Below, in pieces: positions 48,716-57,663 of a DNA stretch of 64,000 nucleotides (position 1 is the stretch's first letter; each line of letters starts with the position of its first letter). The notes under the pieces were generated by a model, which saw nothing but the letters and a program-made list of their open reading frames with translations, was not told the DNA's origin and made no database searches. Location: the NCBI RefSeq assembly GCF_014656195.1, contig NZ_BNBY01000020.1, positions 44,658 through 108,657 of the forward strand, in the 5' to 3' direction. Origin of the DNA: Kitasatospora xanthocidica (GTDB taxonomy: Bacteria; Actinomycetota; Actinomycetes; Streptomycetales; Streptomycetaceae). A program made the translations under genes and the position numbers.

Positions 48716-51076
48716 ATGGGAGAGCGTCCTGGCGCACTCACCGCGCCACCCCTCGTCCTGGTGACCGACACGGACTCCCAGCTGATCGATCCGGACCGGG
48801 CCTACCACCTCGGCCGCGACCCGACCAGCGAGATCGTCCTGGACGATCCCCGGGTCTCCTGGCACCACGCGATCCTGCGCGCCACCGACGGCCACTGGCT
48901 GCTGGAGGACGTCGGCAGCACCAACGGCACCTTCGACGAGGGCCACCGGGTCAGCCGCGAGGACGTCGGCCCGGGCACCCGGCTGCGCTTCGGCGATCCG
49001 GCCGACGGCCCGTCCGCGACCTTCGCCGGCCTGCCCGTGCCCGCGCCGAACGAGCGGCCGTCCCTGGTCGCCCCGCAGAACTCCGGCACCTTCCGCAGCC
49101 CGAGCGCCGTGCTCCAACTGCCCGGCCACACCGTGCGGATCGGCCGCTCGAACGACAACGACCTGGTCCTGGACGACCTGGTGGTCTCCCGGCACCACGC
49201 CGAGCTGCGGGAACTGCCCGGCGGCGGCCACGAGATCGTCGACCTGGACAGCCACAACGGCACCTTCCTCAACGGCTGGCCGGTCCACCGCGCGCCGGTC
49301 GGCCCGGCCGACATCGTCGGCATCGGCCACTCCGCGCTCTGCCTCTCCGACGGCCACCTGGTCGAGTACACCGACACCGGCGAGATCTCCCTGGACGTCC
49401 AGGACCTGGTCGTCCGGGTCGGCCCCGACCGGCGGGTGCTGCTGGACGGCGTCGGCTTCCCGCTCGCCGAGAAGTCACTGCTCGCGGTCGCCGGCCCGAG
49501 CGGCGCGGGCAAGTCCACCCTGCTCAACGCGCTCACCGGGCTGCGCCCCGCCGACGAGGGCACGGTGCTGTACGACGGGCGCGACCTCTACCGCGACTAC
49601 GCCGAACTGCGCCGCCGGATCGGCCTGGTGCCACAGGACGACATCCTGCACACCCAGCTCACCGTCCGCCGCGCGCTGGCCTACGCGGCCGAACTGCGCT
49701 TCCCCGGCGACACCGACCCGCACGAGCGGGAGGCCCGGGTCATGGAGGTGATCCACGAACTGGGCCTGGACAGCCGGGCCGAACAGGTGATCTCCAGCCT
49801 CTCCGGCGGCCAGCGCAAGCGGGTCAGCGTCGCCCTGGAGCTGCTCACCAAGCCCTCGCTGCTCTTCCTCGACGAACCGACCTCCGGCCTGGACCCGGGC
49901 ATGGAGCGCTCGGTGATGCACATGCTGCGCGGGCTGGCCGACGACGGCCGCACGGTCGTCGTGGTGACCCACAGCGTGCTCAGCCTCAACGTCTGCGACC
50001 GGCTCCTCGTCCTGGCCCCGGGCGGGCGGACGGCCTACTACGGCCCGCCGGGCGAGGCGCTCGGCTACTTCGGCTACGAGGAGTGGCCGGAGGCCTTCGA
50101 GGCCTTCGAGAACGAGGACCACGCCGCCTGGCAGACCCGCTTCCGCGCCTCCCCGCAGTACCGGCGGTACGTGGCGGCCGAGGCCGCGCCCGCGCTGCCC
50201 GTCCCCGTGCGGGAGCCCCGGCAGCCTCCGCCGCGGGCGGCGGCGATCGGCCGGGACAAGCCGCAGGGCTGGTTCTCCCAGCTGGGCACCCTGGTGCGCC
50301 GCTACGCCGCCGTCCTGGCCGCCGACCGGCTGTTCCTCACCATCATGGTGGTGCTGCCCTTCGTCATCGGCCTGATGTGCCGGGCGATGGCCGGCTCCCG
50401 CCTCACCCCGGTCAACGCCGTCAACTGCCTGCTCACGCTCTGCATCGGCGGGCTGCTGACCGGCTCCGCCAACTCGGTGCGGGAGCTGGTCAAGGAACGC
50501 GCGATCTACCAGCGGGAGCGGGTGGTCGGGCTCTCCAGATCGGCCTACCTGGTCTCCAAGGTGGTGATCCTGGGTGTCGTCACGGTGGGTCAGGCCGCGG
50601 TGCTCACCGTGGTCGGCCTGGCCGGGGTGGACCTCTCCGCGGCGGTGCCGACCGGTGTCGTGATGCCGCAGCTCCCGGAGCTGATCATCGCGGTCGCGCT
50701 GCTCGCGTTCTCGGCGATGATGCTCGGCCTCGTGGTCTCCGCGCTCGTGGACAAGGAGGAGGCCACCATGCCGCTGCTGGTGCTCCTCTCCGTCGTCCAG
50801 ATCGTCTTCAGCGGCCTGATGCTCAAGCTCTACGGCGTGCCCGGGCTGGAGCAGTTCGCCTGGCTGATCCCGTCCCGCTGGGGCATGTCGGCGATGGCCC
50901 GCACGGTGGAGCTGCACACCCTGTTCCCGAACGCCATCACCCAGGACCCGATGTTCCGCCACCAGCGGTCCGGGTGGGAGCTGTGCATGGCGCTGCTGCC
51001 GCTGCTGTCGGCCGGGTACGGGCTGGTGGTGCTGGCCCTGCTGCGGCGGCACGAGCCCGCGATCATGCGCAAGTAG
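48716..51076 (+). CDS. FHA-domain ABC exporter (ABCG-like half transporter)
   Basis: About 786 residues. Two FHA domains: HLGRDPTSEIVLDDPRVSWHHA (31-52) and RIGRSNDNDLVLDDLVVSRHHAEL (141-164), each with the Arg-Ser/His phosphothreonine site. An ABC ATPase follows: Walker A GPSGAGKST at 260-268, signature LSGGQRKR, Walker B LLFLDEPTSGLDPG. The last 300 residues are an ABC2 membrane domain with about six helices. This FHA-FHA-ABC-permease order is known from actinomycetes, where a Ser/Thr kinase is thought to control the pump by phosphorylation; the kinase gene is two genes away. ATG 48716. The substrate is unknown. Confidence 0.9.
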   Translation: MGERPGALTAPPLVLVTDTDSQLIDPDRAYHLGRDPTSEIVLDDPRVSWHHAILRATDGHWLLEDVGSTNGTFDEGHRVSREDVGPGTRLRFGDPADGPSATFAGLPVPAPNERPSLVAPQNSGTFRSPSAVLQLPGHTVRIGRSNDNDLVLDDLVVSRHHAELRELPGGGHEIVDLDSHNGTFLNGWPVHRAPVGPADIVGIGHSALCLSDGHLVEYTDTGEISLDVQDLVVRVGPDRRVLLDGVGFPLAEKSLLAVAGPSGAGKSTLLNALTGLRPADEGTVLYDGRDLYRDYAELRRRIGLVPQDDILHTQLTVRRALAYAAELRFPGDTDPHEREARVMEVIHELGLDSRAEQVISSLSGGQRKRVSVALELLTKPSLLFLDEPTSGLDPGMERSVMHMLRGLADDGRTVVVVTHSVLSLNVCDRLLVLAPGGRTAYYGPPGEALGYFGYEEWPEAFEAFENEDHAAWQTRFRASPQYRRYVAAEAAPALPVPVREPRQPPPRAAAIGRDKPQGWFSQLGTLVRRYAAVLAADRLFLTIMVVLPFVIGLMCRAMAGSRLTPVNAVNCLLTLCIGGLLTGSANSVRELVKERAIYQRERVVGLSRSAYLVSKVVILGVVTVGQAAVLTVVGLAGVDLSAAVPTGVVMPQLPELIIAVALLAFSAMMLGLVVSALVDKEEATMPLLVLLSVVQIVFSGLMLKLYGVPGLEQFAWLIPSRWGMSAMARTVELHTLFPNAITQDPMFRHQRSGWELCMALLPLLSAGYGLVVLALLRRHEPAIMRK

Positions 51077-51232
51077 CCCGGCCCGGCCGGGCACCGGTCG
51101 CGACGGCCCGACCGCGCTCCGGCCTCGACGCCGGGTCGGGTCGGGCCACCGCCGGTAGAGTGGGTACAACCCTGTGGTGCGATTCGTGCCGCGCGTGACG
51201 GGGGTCGCGCGGCGGAGGAAATGTAGCCGCCC

Positions 51233-51886
51233 ATGGACGACTTCGCGTTCCGCCCCACCCACGTCGCCCCGCCGGGCGGAATGGCCTCCTGGACGGCCCC
51301 GGACCCCGCCCGGACCGCCGCCCGGCTCGACGCCCTGCTCCCGGTGCAGCTGCTCGGCCACCAGGGCGACTGGGCGCAGGTCCTCTGCTCCAACGGCTGG
51401 ATCACCTGGGTGGACGGCCGCCTGCTGATCGCCCTCCCGCAGCCGCCGCCCACCGCCGGGGGCCCGCCCGCCCGGACCGCCGACCCGCGCCCGGCGCTCG
51501 CCGACGCGGAGACGGCCCTGGCCCGCTACCGCGCCCTGCTGGAGGACCTCGCCGCGGGCACCCTCGACCTGGAGTCCTTCCGGGAGAACGCGCGCGGCCT
51601 GCGGGTGGGCCTGGTGGTGGACGGCGAGGCGCTCTGGGTGTTCGACCCGGTGCACGACCGCTGGTGCTACTGCGACGGACTGCAGCTGCAGACGTACGCG
51701 GCCACCGACCGGCCGCCGCCGTCCTCGCCCAGGCCCGCCTCGACACCGGCGTCGGCGCCCGCGCCCGCTGCGGCGCCCTCTGCGGCGCCGACGGCCGTGC
51801 CCGGGGCCGTGCCCGGGGCCGTGCCCGGGGCCGCGTCCTCGCCCGCGCGCGGCCCGTACGCCCCGACCCAGGCCGGTGAGCCGTGA
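51233..51886 (+). CDS. Hypothetical SH3-like protein, Pro/Ala-rich tail
   Basis: 217 residues. The N-terminus has a short SH3-like region (LLPVQLLGHQGDWAQVLCSNGWITWVDGRLL), then a coiled helix ADAETALARYRALLEDLAAGTLDLESFRENARGL and a second WVFDPVHDRWCYCDGLQL motif. The C-terminal 60 residues are Pro/Ala-rich with three VPGA units (12-bp repeats at about 51798-51836). No membrane segment. The stop overlaps the kinase start by 4 bp, so it is made together with the kinase and is a candidate regulator or substrate. Confidence 0.65.
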   Translation: MDDFAFRPTHVAPPGGMASWTAPDPARTAARLDALLPVQLLGHQGDWAQVLCSNGWITWVDGRLLIALPQPPPTAGGPPARTADPRPALADAETALARYRALLEDLAAGTLDLESFRENARGLRVGLVVDGEALWVFDPVHDRWCYCDGLQLQTYAATDRPPPSSPRPASTPASAPAPAAAPSAAPTAVPGAVPGAVPGAASSPARGPYAPTQAGEP

Positions 51887-52920
51887 CCTACGCCGAGGAA
51901 CCGTCGCTGCCCAGCCTGCCCGCGGGCCTGGTCGGACGGAAGGTCGCGGGCTACCGGCTGGAGAACGAGATCGGGCGCGGCGGCATGGCCGTGGTCTACC
52001 GGGCCAAGGACCTGCGGCTCGGCCGGACCGTCGCGGTCAAGCTGCTGGCCCCCGAGCTGGCCCGCAACGAGGTCTTCCGGCAGCGCTTCATGCACGAGTC
52101 CGAGGCCGCCGCGGCGATCGACCACCCGCACATCATCCCGGTGTTCGAGGCGGGCGAGCACGAGGGCATCCTGTTCATCGCGATGCGCTACGTCGAGGGC
52201 GGCGACCTGCGGGGCCTGATCAACCGGGGCGGCCCCTTCCCGGCCGACCGGGCCACCCGTCTGGCCCTGCAGATCGCCTCCGCGCTGGACGCCGCGCACG
52301 ACCACGACCTGGTGCACCGGGACGTCAAGCCGGGCAACGTGCTGGTCGCCGCCGGCACGGACAGCGAGCACCCCGAGCACCTGTACCTGGCGGACTTCGG
52401 GCTCACCAAGAAGTCCCTCTCGCTCAGCGGGCTGACCAGCGTCGGCCAGATCGTCGGGACGCTCGACTACGCGGCACCCGAACAGATCTCCGGCCGGCCG
52501 CTGGACGGGCGCTGCGACCAGTACAGCCTCGGCTGCGTGGTCTTCGAGATGCTCGCGGGGGCGCCGCCGTTCCGCCGGGAGAGTGACCTCGCACTGCTCT
52601 GGGCGCACCTCAACGACCCCCCGCCCGCGCTGACCGAACACCGGCCCGACCTGCCGCCCGCCCTGGCCGCGGTGGTCGCCCGGGCGCTCGCCAAGACCCC
52701 CGGCGAGCGGTACGCGAGCTGCCTGCAGTTCGTCGCCGAGCTGCGCGCGGCGACGGCGTCGGACCCGGCCCGGCGGGGCGCGGACGCTCCGGCCCGGTGG
52801 GGCGCGGACGGCCCGCCCACCGAGGTCGTGCCGGCGGTCTCCCTGGCCTCCGCCGCCCGGATCGAGGTGCCCGAGCCGCCCGCCTGGGCCGCCCCGGTCG
52901 TCCACCCGCCGCAGTGGTGA
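51883..52920 (+). CDS. PknB-type Ser/Thr protein kinase, soluble
   Basis: 345 residues. Kinase motifs: GRGGMAVVYRAKD (glycine loop), VAVKLL (Lys), HRDVKPGNVL (catalytic loop), ADFGLTKK (DFG), GTLDYAAPEQ (APE). There is no transmembrane helix or PASTA domain; the C-terminal 60 residues are Pro/Ala-rich. It phosphorylates Ser/Thr, and FHA domains read phosphothreonine, so the FHA-ABC protein upstream is its natural partner. GTG start overlaps the upstream gene (GTGA). Confidence 0.92.
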   Translation: MTYAEEPSLPSLPAGLVGRKVAGYRLENEIGRGGMAVVYRAKDLRLGRTVAVKLLAPELARNEVFRQRFMHESEAAAAIDHPHIIPVFEAGEHEGILFIAMRYVEGGDLRGLINRGGPFPADRATRLALQIASALDAAHDHDLVHRDVKPGNVLVAAGTDSEHPEHLYLADFGLTKKSLSLSGLTSVGQIVGTLDYAAPEQISGRPLDGRCDQYSLGCVVFEMLAGAPPFRRESDLALLWAHLNDPPPALTEHRPDLPPALAAVVARALAKTPGERYASCLQFVAELRAATASDPARRGADAPARWGADGPPTEVVPAVSLASAARIEVPEPPAWAAPVVHPPQW

Positions 52921-53045
52921 GCCCGGCCCGTTGCAGGAAGCTGCCAGTCGACGGTCTGTGACGGTCCGTCATCTGTCTCGGTGCCCACCGGTGCCGCTAC
53001 ACTCCGCCTACCCCGCGACGGGCGCGGCGGCTGGGGGTGACAGCA

Positions 53046-53543
53046 GTGGTCAGGATTCCGATCACCGACCGGTACGTCGTGGGCCTCGGCTGCCGGGTGA
53101 GCGTCGAGCACAAGGCCGGCGCGACCAGGGTCAACTGGAGCGTCTCCCAGCTGCCGGAAGGCGGCGCGCCCCGTCCGACCGGCGGGGACCGGGAGATCAG
53201 CCTGCTCTGCCCGCGCTGCCTGCGGGCGTTCTCGGTCCGGGTGGAGAGCGCCGGCAAGGCGCGGACCAAGCAGCTGGTCCAGCGGGCGCTGGGCTGGCTG
53301 CTGGTGCTCTCCCTGCTGGCCACCGTCCCGGTGCTGATCCACCTGGGCGGCCAGACCGTCGAGGAGGGGGACGACCACTCGACGAACGTCTTCGGCCTGC
53401 TCTTCGCCCTGGCCGCCGTGGGCGTGATCGTCGGCCCGTCGCTGCTGGCCACCGCGGGCGTGCACAACGGGATCAAGAAGCTCAGGCTCGTCCGGGACGA
53501 CGGCAGGAAGACCGCGTGGGTGCGGGGGCACCGGCTGCTCTGA
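53046..53543 (+). CDS. Hypothetical membrane protein with CPRC motif
   Basis: About 165 residues. A beta-rich N-terminus (ITDRYVVGLGCRVSVEHKAGATRVNW) is followed by LLCPRCLRAF, which has one CxxC pair and could be half of a zinc site. Two membrane helices (ALGWLLVLSLLATVPVLIHL and FGLLFALAAVGVIVGPSLLAT) then precede a basic tail. GTG at 53046 is preferred with GGGGG 8 bp upstream; GTG 53037 would overlap that site. Family not recognised. Confidence 0.6.
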   Translation: MVRIPITDRYVVGLGCRVSVEHKAGATRVNWSVSQLPEGGAPRPTGGDREISLLCPRCLRAFSVRVESAGKARTKQLVQRALGWLLVLSLLATVPVLIHLGGQTVEEGDDHSTNVFGLLFALAAVGVIVGPSLLATAGVHNGIKKLRLVRDDGRKTAWVRGHRLL

Positions 53544-53576
53544 GCCCGCCCGGGCCGTCGCTGCGGCCGGGGGTCC

Positions 53577-54926
53577 TCACTGCGGCGGGGGCTCGTCCTC
53601 CGTCAGCTCGCCCCGGTGCCGCACCCGGGTGGCGAGCAGCGCGCCGAGCGCACCGGTGAGCAGGCCCCAGCCCGCCGCGAGCGGAACGGCCGTCCACAGC
53701 GAGGGGCGCAGCGTCAGACTGCCCCCGCCGAGAGCGGCCAGCGGGTTGGAGCCGCCGAGGGCGGCGCCGAGCAGGTCGCCGAGGCCGCCCTGCCCGAGGC
53801 CGACGCCGAGCACCGACAGGCCGTAGTCGGCGTCCATCCTGGTCCACAGGCCCACCAGCAGGACGGTGACGGCGGTCGCGAGCGCGAACCGCACGGCGTG
53901 CTGCCAGAGCCGGACGGTGCGCGGCGAGCGGCGGGCCGCGAGGAAGGCGGCGGCCAGCAGCAGCACGGCCGCCAGCGGCAACAGCCACCAGGCGCGGGCG
54001 TCCTGGTCGGCCAGGGTGCCGAGGTCGACCGTCGCCGACCGCCCGTCCGGCACCCGCAGCACCTCGGCGAGCGGCTTGGGCACCGGCAGGCCGAGCGCGC
54101 CGACCAGCCGGCCCTGCCACTCGGCGCCCAGCCCGACCCCGAAGCCCAGCCAGGCCAGGTCGGGCAGGGCGAGCAGCAGCACGGCCAGGGTCTGCCGGGC
54201 GTGGCCGTGCACGATCGCGGTCAGCACCCCGGCCACCGCGCCGATCGCCAGACAGGCCAGCAGCACCGCCCAGAGCGCGAACGCGACCGGACGGACGGCG
54301 AGTTGGTAGCGCACCAGGGCGCGCGGCAGCGGTGCCCGCCGGGAGACGGCGAAGGTGGCCGCCAACACCAGCAGCAGCCAGGCCAGCCCGATGCCGACCG
54401 TGCTCGGGCCGTCCGCGTGGAAGCCCACCTCCGGGGTGAGGCCGAGCGCGCCGCCGATCGACTGCACCAGGTCACCGCCGAGCGGAACCGTGAAGGTGTG
54501 GCGGGCGCCGAGGGTGAGCAGGACGAGCGCGACCACCCAGACCACGACCGTCCGGACGATCCGGCCGAGCAGTTCGCCGCCGCCGGCCACCGCACGGAAG
54601 CGCAGCTGACGCAGGAACACCTCGGCCATCGCGACCGCGCCGGCCAGCGAGACGGTCAGCGGCATCGCGCTGATCCCGGCGTCCACGGCGGCGAAGCTGC
54701 CCGCGCCGCCGTCGAGCCGGACGGATCCGCCGACGGCGAGCGCCAGCGTCGCGGCGACCACGGAGGGGAAGCCGCCGTCCGGGAGGTCGTCGGCGCCGGC
54801 CAGCCAGAGGCCGAGCGCGGCCACCGCCGCCATGGCGAACAGCCCGGCCAGCACGACGGCGAGCGCGTCCAGCCAGCCGCGGACGGCGCCGGGCGGGCCC
54901 GCGGGCCCGGTGGTGGGCTGCTGCAT
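53577..54926 (-). CDS. Streptophobe-type polytopic membrane protein
   Basis: About 449 residues with nine to eleven membrane helices (for example WLDALAVVLAGLFAMAAVAALG and LLPLAAVLLLAAAFLAA). Large hydrophobic proteins of this type, with no known function, are common in Streptomyces. VRLDGGAGSFAAVDAGISAMPLTVSLAGAVAMAE and ARQTLAVLLLALPDLAWLGFGVGLGAEW are the conserved blocks. ATG 54926 has AGGAGG upstream. It is divergent from the DUF6777-type gene. Confidence 0.78.
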   Translation of the reverse strand: MQQPTTGPAGPPGAVRGWLDALAVVLAGLFAMAAVAALGLWLAGADDLPDGGFPSVVAATLALAVGGSVRLDGGAGSFAAVDAGISAMPLTVSLAGAVAMAEVFLRQLRFRAVAGGGELLGRIVRTVVVWVVALVLLTLGARHTFTVPLGGDLVQSIGGALGLTPEVGFHADGPSTVGIGLAWLLLVLAATFAVSRRAPLPRALVRYQLAVRPVAFALWAVLLACLAIGAVAGVLTAIVHGHARQTLAVLLLALPDLAWLGFGVGLGAEWQGRLVGALGLPVPKPLAEVLRVPDGRSATVDLGTLADQDARAWWLLPLAAVLLLAAAFLAARRSPRTVRLWQHAVRFALATAVTVLLVGLWTRMDADYGLSVLGVGLGQGGLGDLLGAALGGSNPLAALGGGSLTLRPSLWTAVPLAAGWGLLTGALGALLATRVRHRGELTEDEPPPQ

Positions 54927-55284
54927 GCCGCCTCCTGGTCGCTCGATCGGGAAGAAGTCGGTGGCCTTGAGCGTGCGCTCGGCCTGTGTGTGTCGGGCCG
55001 TTGGGCGCGGCTCGGTGCCGTTGCTCGGTGCCACTCAGGCGCCGCTCGGTGCCACTCGGGTGCCGCTGGGCAGCGGCGGGTTTGCGCGCGGTACCGCCCG
55101 GCGGAGCCGGTCCGGCTCGTCGGGCCGACCGGCTTCCAGAGTGGCCGACGGGAGGTGCGCACGCTCGGCGACGTCCGGGCGACCTGCTGTTGCGGCGAGC
55201 GGAACACCGGGGGAGAAAGGAAACCAGTGGCAGGAGCTTCCTGTGCCGGCCGTGATCGCCGGCCGCCTGCGAAACGGAGCCTCG

Positions 55285-56877
55285 ATGACCTCCCAACCGC
55301 CTCCCGCCGGCCCGCCGAGCGAGCCGCCGTACGGCCCTCCCTCCGGTCCCCCGTCCGGCCCGCTGGCCGGCCGCCCCTCCGGCGGCGGCACGGCCGGACC
55401 GCCGACCGTACCCCCACCGCCCTCGGGCCCACCCGGATCCTCCGGTGGCTCCGGGGGTTCCGGCGGCAGACGGCCCACGCCGTGGTGGCGCTCCGGGAAG
55501 GGACTGGCGCTGGCCGCGGGCACCCTCGTGGTCGCCGTGGTGGCCACCGTGCTGATCGTCAACAACCAGAGCAGCCACAACGAGGCCATCCCGACCGCCA
55601 ACGAGGTGGCGGCGCAGGGGCCGTCCGACCAGGGGCCGGCGCCATTCACCCCGTCGGTGGAAACCCAGGGGGTGAGCGCCCCCGCTCCCGCCACCTCGGC
55701 GCCCCCGCAGACCGGCGGCGCGACGTCCAAGAGCAGCTCGCCGACCGCCCTGCACAGCGTCGAGGGCAGCTCCGCCGGGCTGTACGGCGGAACGATGGGC
55801 AAGTCCAGCTGCGACACCGAGCGCCTGATCGGCATGGTCTCGACCGGGGAGACCGGGCGCGCCTGGGCCTCCGGGGCCGGCATCAACCAGGCCGACATCC
55901 CCGGCTACCTGCGCTCGCTGACGCCGTCCTACCTGCGGGTGGACGCCCGGGTGACCAACCACAGCTACAAGAGCGGCGCCGTGGTCGAGTACCAGTCCGC
56001 ACTGCAGGCGGGCACCGCCGTCCTGGTGGACGCCCAGGGCGTTCCCCGGGTGCGCTGCGCCTGCGGCAACCCGCTGCAGCCGCCGAAGCTGGTGAGCAAC
56101 GCCAAGTACACCGGGAAGACCTGGACGGGCTTCCATCCGAACACGCTGGTCGTGGTGGTGCCGGCCCCGAAGCCGGTGACCGAGATCATCCTGGTGAACT
56201 TCGAGACCGGCGGCTGGTTCTCCCGGCTGACCGGGCGGATCGAGATCGTGGACAAGCACGTCGAGCCGCCGAAGGGGCTCGTGCCGGGCATCCCGCCGGC
56301 CGAGCAGTGGAAGCCGTCCACCCCGTCGGGGAAGACGACCACCTCGGGCTCCACCACCTCGGGGAAGCCGACGACCACGGGGGCCACCACCTCGGGCTCG
56401 ACCACGTCGGGGTCGACCACTTCGGGCTCGACCACCTCCGGGTCCACGACCTCGGGCTCGACGACCTCGGGGTCCACCACCTCCGGTTCGACCACCTCCG
56501 GTTCGACCACCTCCGGTTCGACCACCTCAGGGTCGACGACCTCGGGGTCCACCACCTCCGGATCCACGACCTCAGGCTCGACGACCTCAGGCTCGACCAC
56601 CTCCGGGTCCACCACCTCAGGCTCGACCACCTCCGGGTCCACCACCTCAGGCTCGACCACCTCCGGGTCCACCACCTCGGGCTCGACCACCACGACCACG
56701 ACCGCCACGGGCACGACGACGAGCGCCGGCACCACCACGGCCAGCAGCAAGCCGACCATCACCGTGTCGGCCCCAGCGACGACCACCACCCCGAAAACGC
56801 CGGTCGCGACCTGTGCGACCACCGCGCCGTCGAGCCTGCCGCCCTGCCCGACCACCGGGACCCCCACGCCGAGCTGA
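55285..56877 (+). CDS. Membrane-anchored DUF6777-type protein with TTSGS repeats
   Basis: 530 residues. A cytosolic Pro/Gly-rich N-terminus (about 70 residues) precedes one helix (GLALAAGTLVVAVVATVLIVN). The outside part starts with a Ser/Pro linker, then a globular domain of about 170 residues that resembles DUF6777 (LYGGTMGKSSCDTERLIGMV ... AGINQADIPGYLRSLTPSYLRVDARVTNH). The C-terminal 190 residues are Thr/Ser-rich, including 20 perfect TTSGS pentads, which are likely O-glycosylated or extended in the cell wall. ATG 55285 has CGGAG upstream. Its role may be sensing or binding in the FHA/kinase neighbourhood. Confidence 0.8.
   Translation: MTSQPPPAGPPSEPPYGPPSGPPSGPLAGRPSGGGTAGPPTVPPPPSGPPGSSGGSGGSGGRRPTPWWRSGKGLALAAGTLVVAVVATVLIVNNQSSHNEAIPTANEVAAQGPSDQGPAPFTPSVETQGVSAPAPATSAPPQTGGATSKSSSPTALHSVEGSSAGLYGGTMGKSSCDTERLIGMVSTGETGRAWASGAGINQADIPGYLRSLTPSYLRVDARVTNHSYKSGAVVEYQSALQAGTAVLVDAQGVPRVRCACGNPLQPPKLVSNAKYTGKTWTGFHPNTLVVVVPAPKPVTEIILVNFETGGWFSRLTGRIEIVDKHVEPPKGLVPGIPPAEQWKPSTPSGKTTTSGSTTSGKPTTTGATTSGSTTSGSTTSGSTTSGSTTSGSTTSGSTTSGSTTSGSTTSGSTTSGSTTSGSTTSGSTTSGSTTSGSTTSGSTTSGSTTSGSTTSGSTTSGSTTSGSTTTTTTATGTTTSAGTTTASSKPTITVSAPATTTTPKTPVATCATTAPSSLPPCPTTGTPTPS
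56386..56685. repeat. Twenty 15-bp in-frame repeats (TTSGS)
   Basis: Exactly 20 tandem 15-bp units, each coding for TTSGS, with variation only at wobble positions (for example ACCACCTCGGGCTCG). The array is translated. The protein sequence is perfectly conserved while the DNA varies, which implies selection on the peptide. Copy number is prone to change. Confidence 0.95.
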
Positions 56878-56896
56878 TCCGGCGTACCTCCCCCGC

Positions 56897-56933
56897 CCGA
56901 TGCCACCGTCCGACCCCCGGCCGGTGGCATCGG
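56897..56933. terminator. Terminator hairpin between convergent genes
   Basis: CCGATGCCACCG pairs perfectly with CGGTGGCATCGG (12 bp) across a 13-nt loop. It follows the stop of the repeat protein by 20 bp, and the gene on the other side (DUF4259) is convergent. Confidence 0.75.
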
Positions 56934-57079
56934 CACGTCCGAGGCCGCCGTCTCAGGGCAGCAGCACCCGGACGGGCCCGGGTCTCTCCTCCTCGAGGAA
57001 TCAGCAGTCACCCCATTGGCGCAACGCCGTGAGCACGTACTCCAGGTACGGGCGACCGCCGACCGCGGGTGACAAACGC

Positions 57080-57517
57080 TCAGAGCTCGAACAGCGGCAC
57101 GTCCGTCGTCGGCGGCACCGGCTCCAGGACGTCGCGCAGCGCCCGCAGGGCCCGCCGCCAGGCCTCGCCGTCCGCCGCCTCGTCCCACAACTCGGCCAGC
57201 TCCGACTCCTCCGCCGCCACGCGGTCGAGCGCCTCCACCGCGAGCGCCCGCAGCTCGGCGGCCGGCACCGGTATCGCCTCCCGGGGGCCGTAGGCGCTGT
57301 CGACCGGCGCGCCGCCCGGGCACTGCGCCGCCACCAGCGCGGCGGCGGCCACCGCCTCGACGCCCTCGTCGTACTCCAGGTACTCCCCCGCCCCGGCGGC
57401 GCTCCGCAGCGCCGCCAGGAGGAGCGCAGCGCGCTCGCCCGGCGCCGCCTCGTCCAGGCCGTCGGCGAAGTCCGCCGCCGTGTCGTTGTCGAAGTGTCCG
57501 ATGTCCCAGGTGCCCAT
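57080..57517 (-). CDS. DUF4259 family protein
   Basis: 145 residues. The N-terminus MGTWDIGHFDNDTAADFADGLDE is the hallmark of the DUF4259 family, followed by EYLEYDEGVEAVAAAALVAA and ALRALRDVLEPV. Small, acidic, cytosolic; function unknown, although some members sit near toxin-immunity genes. ATG 57517 has AGGGG upstream; the longer frame from 57718 is low-complexity. Confidence 0.85.
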   Translation of the reverse strand: MGTWDIGHFDNDTAADFADGLDEAAPGERAALLLAALRSAAGAGEYLEYDEGVEAVAAAALVAAQCPGGAPVDSAYGPREAIPVPAAELRALAVEALDRVAAEESELAELWDEAADGEAWRRALRALRDVLEPVPPTTDVPLFEL

Positions 57518-57663
57518 GCCGATCCCCTCGTGCCCGGCGCCGGTCCTCCTGCCGGCCCTTCGTGTTCGTGTGCGAGGGATACTTGCACGCACCACTGACA
57601 ACTCGGCTCCGGCACCGGATATTCGCTGGTCAGGAACGTGTGGACCCGGGCATAGTGCCCCCC

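Noticed and set aside
56386..56685. CRISPR-like regular repeats
   Set aside because: There are no spacers; the units are contiguous codons of a translated gene, and no cas genes are present.
53616..57032. A 1138-residue plus-strand frame over the streptophobe and repeat genes
   Set aside because: Shadow frame; its apparent His/Asp/Leu repeats come from the 15-bp TTSGS array read in another phase.
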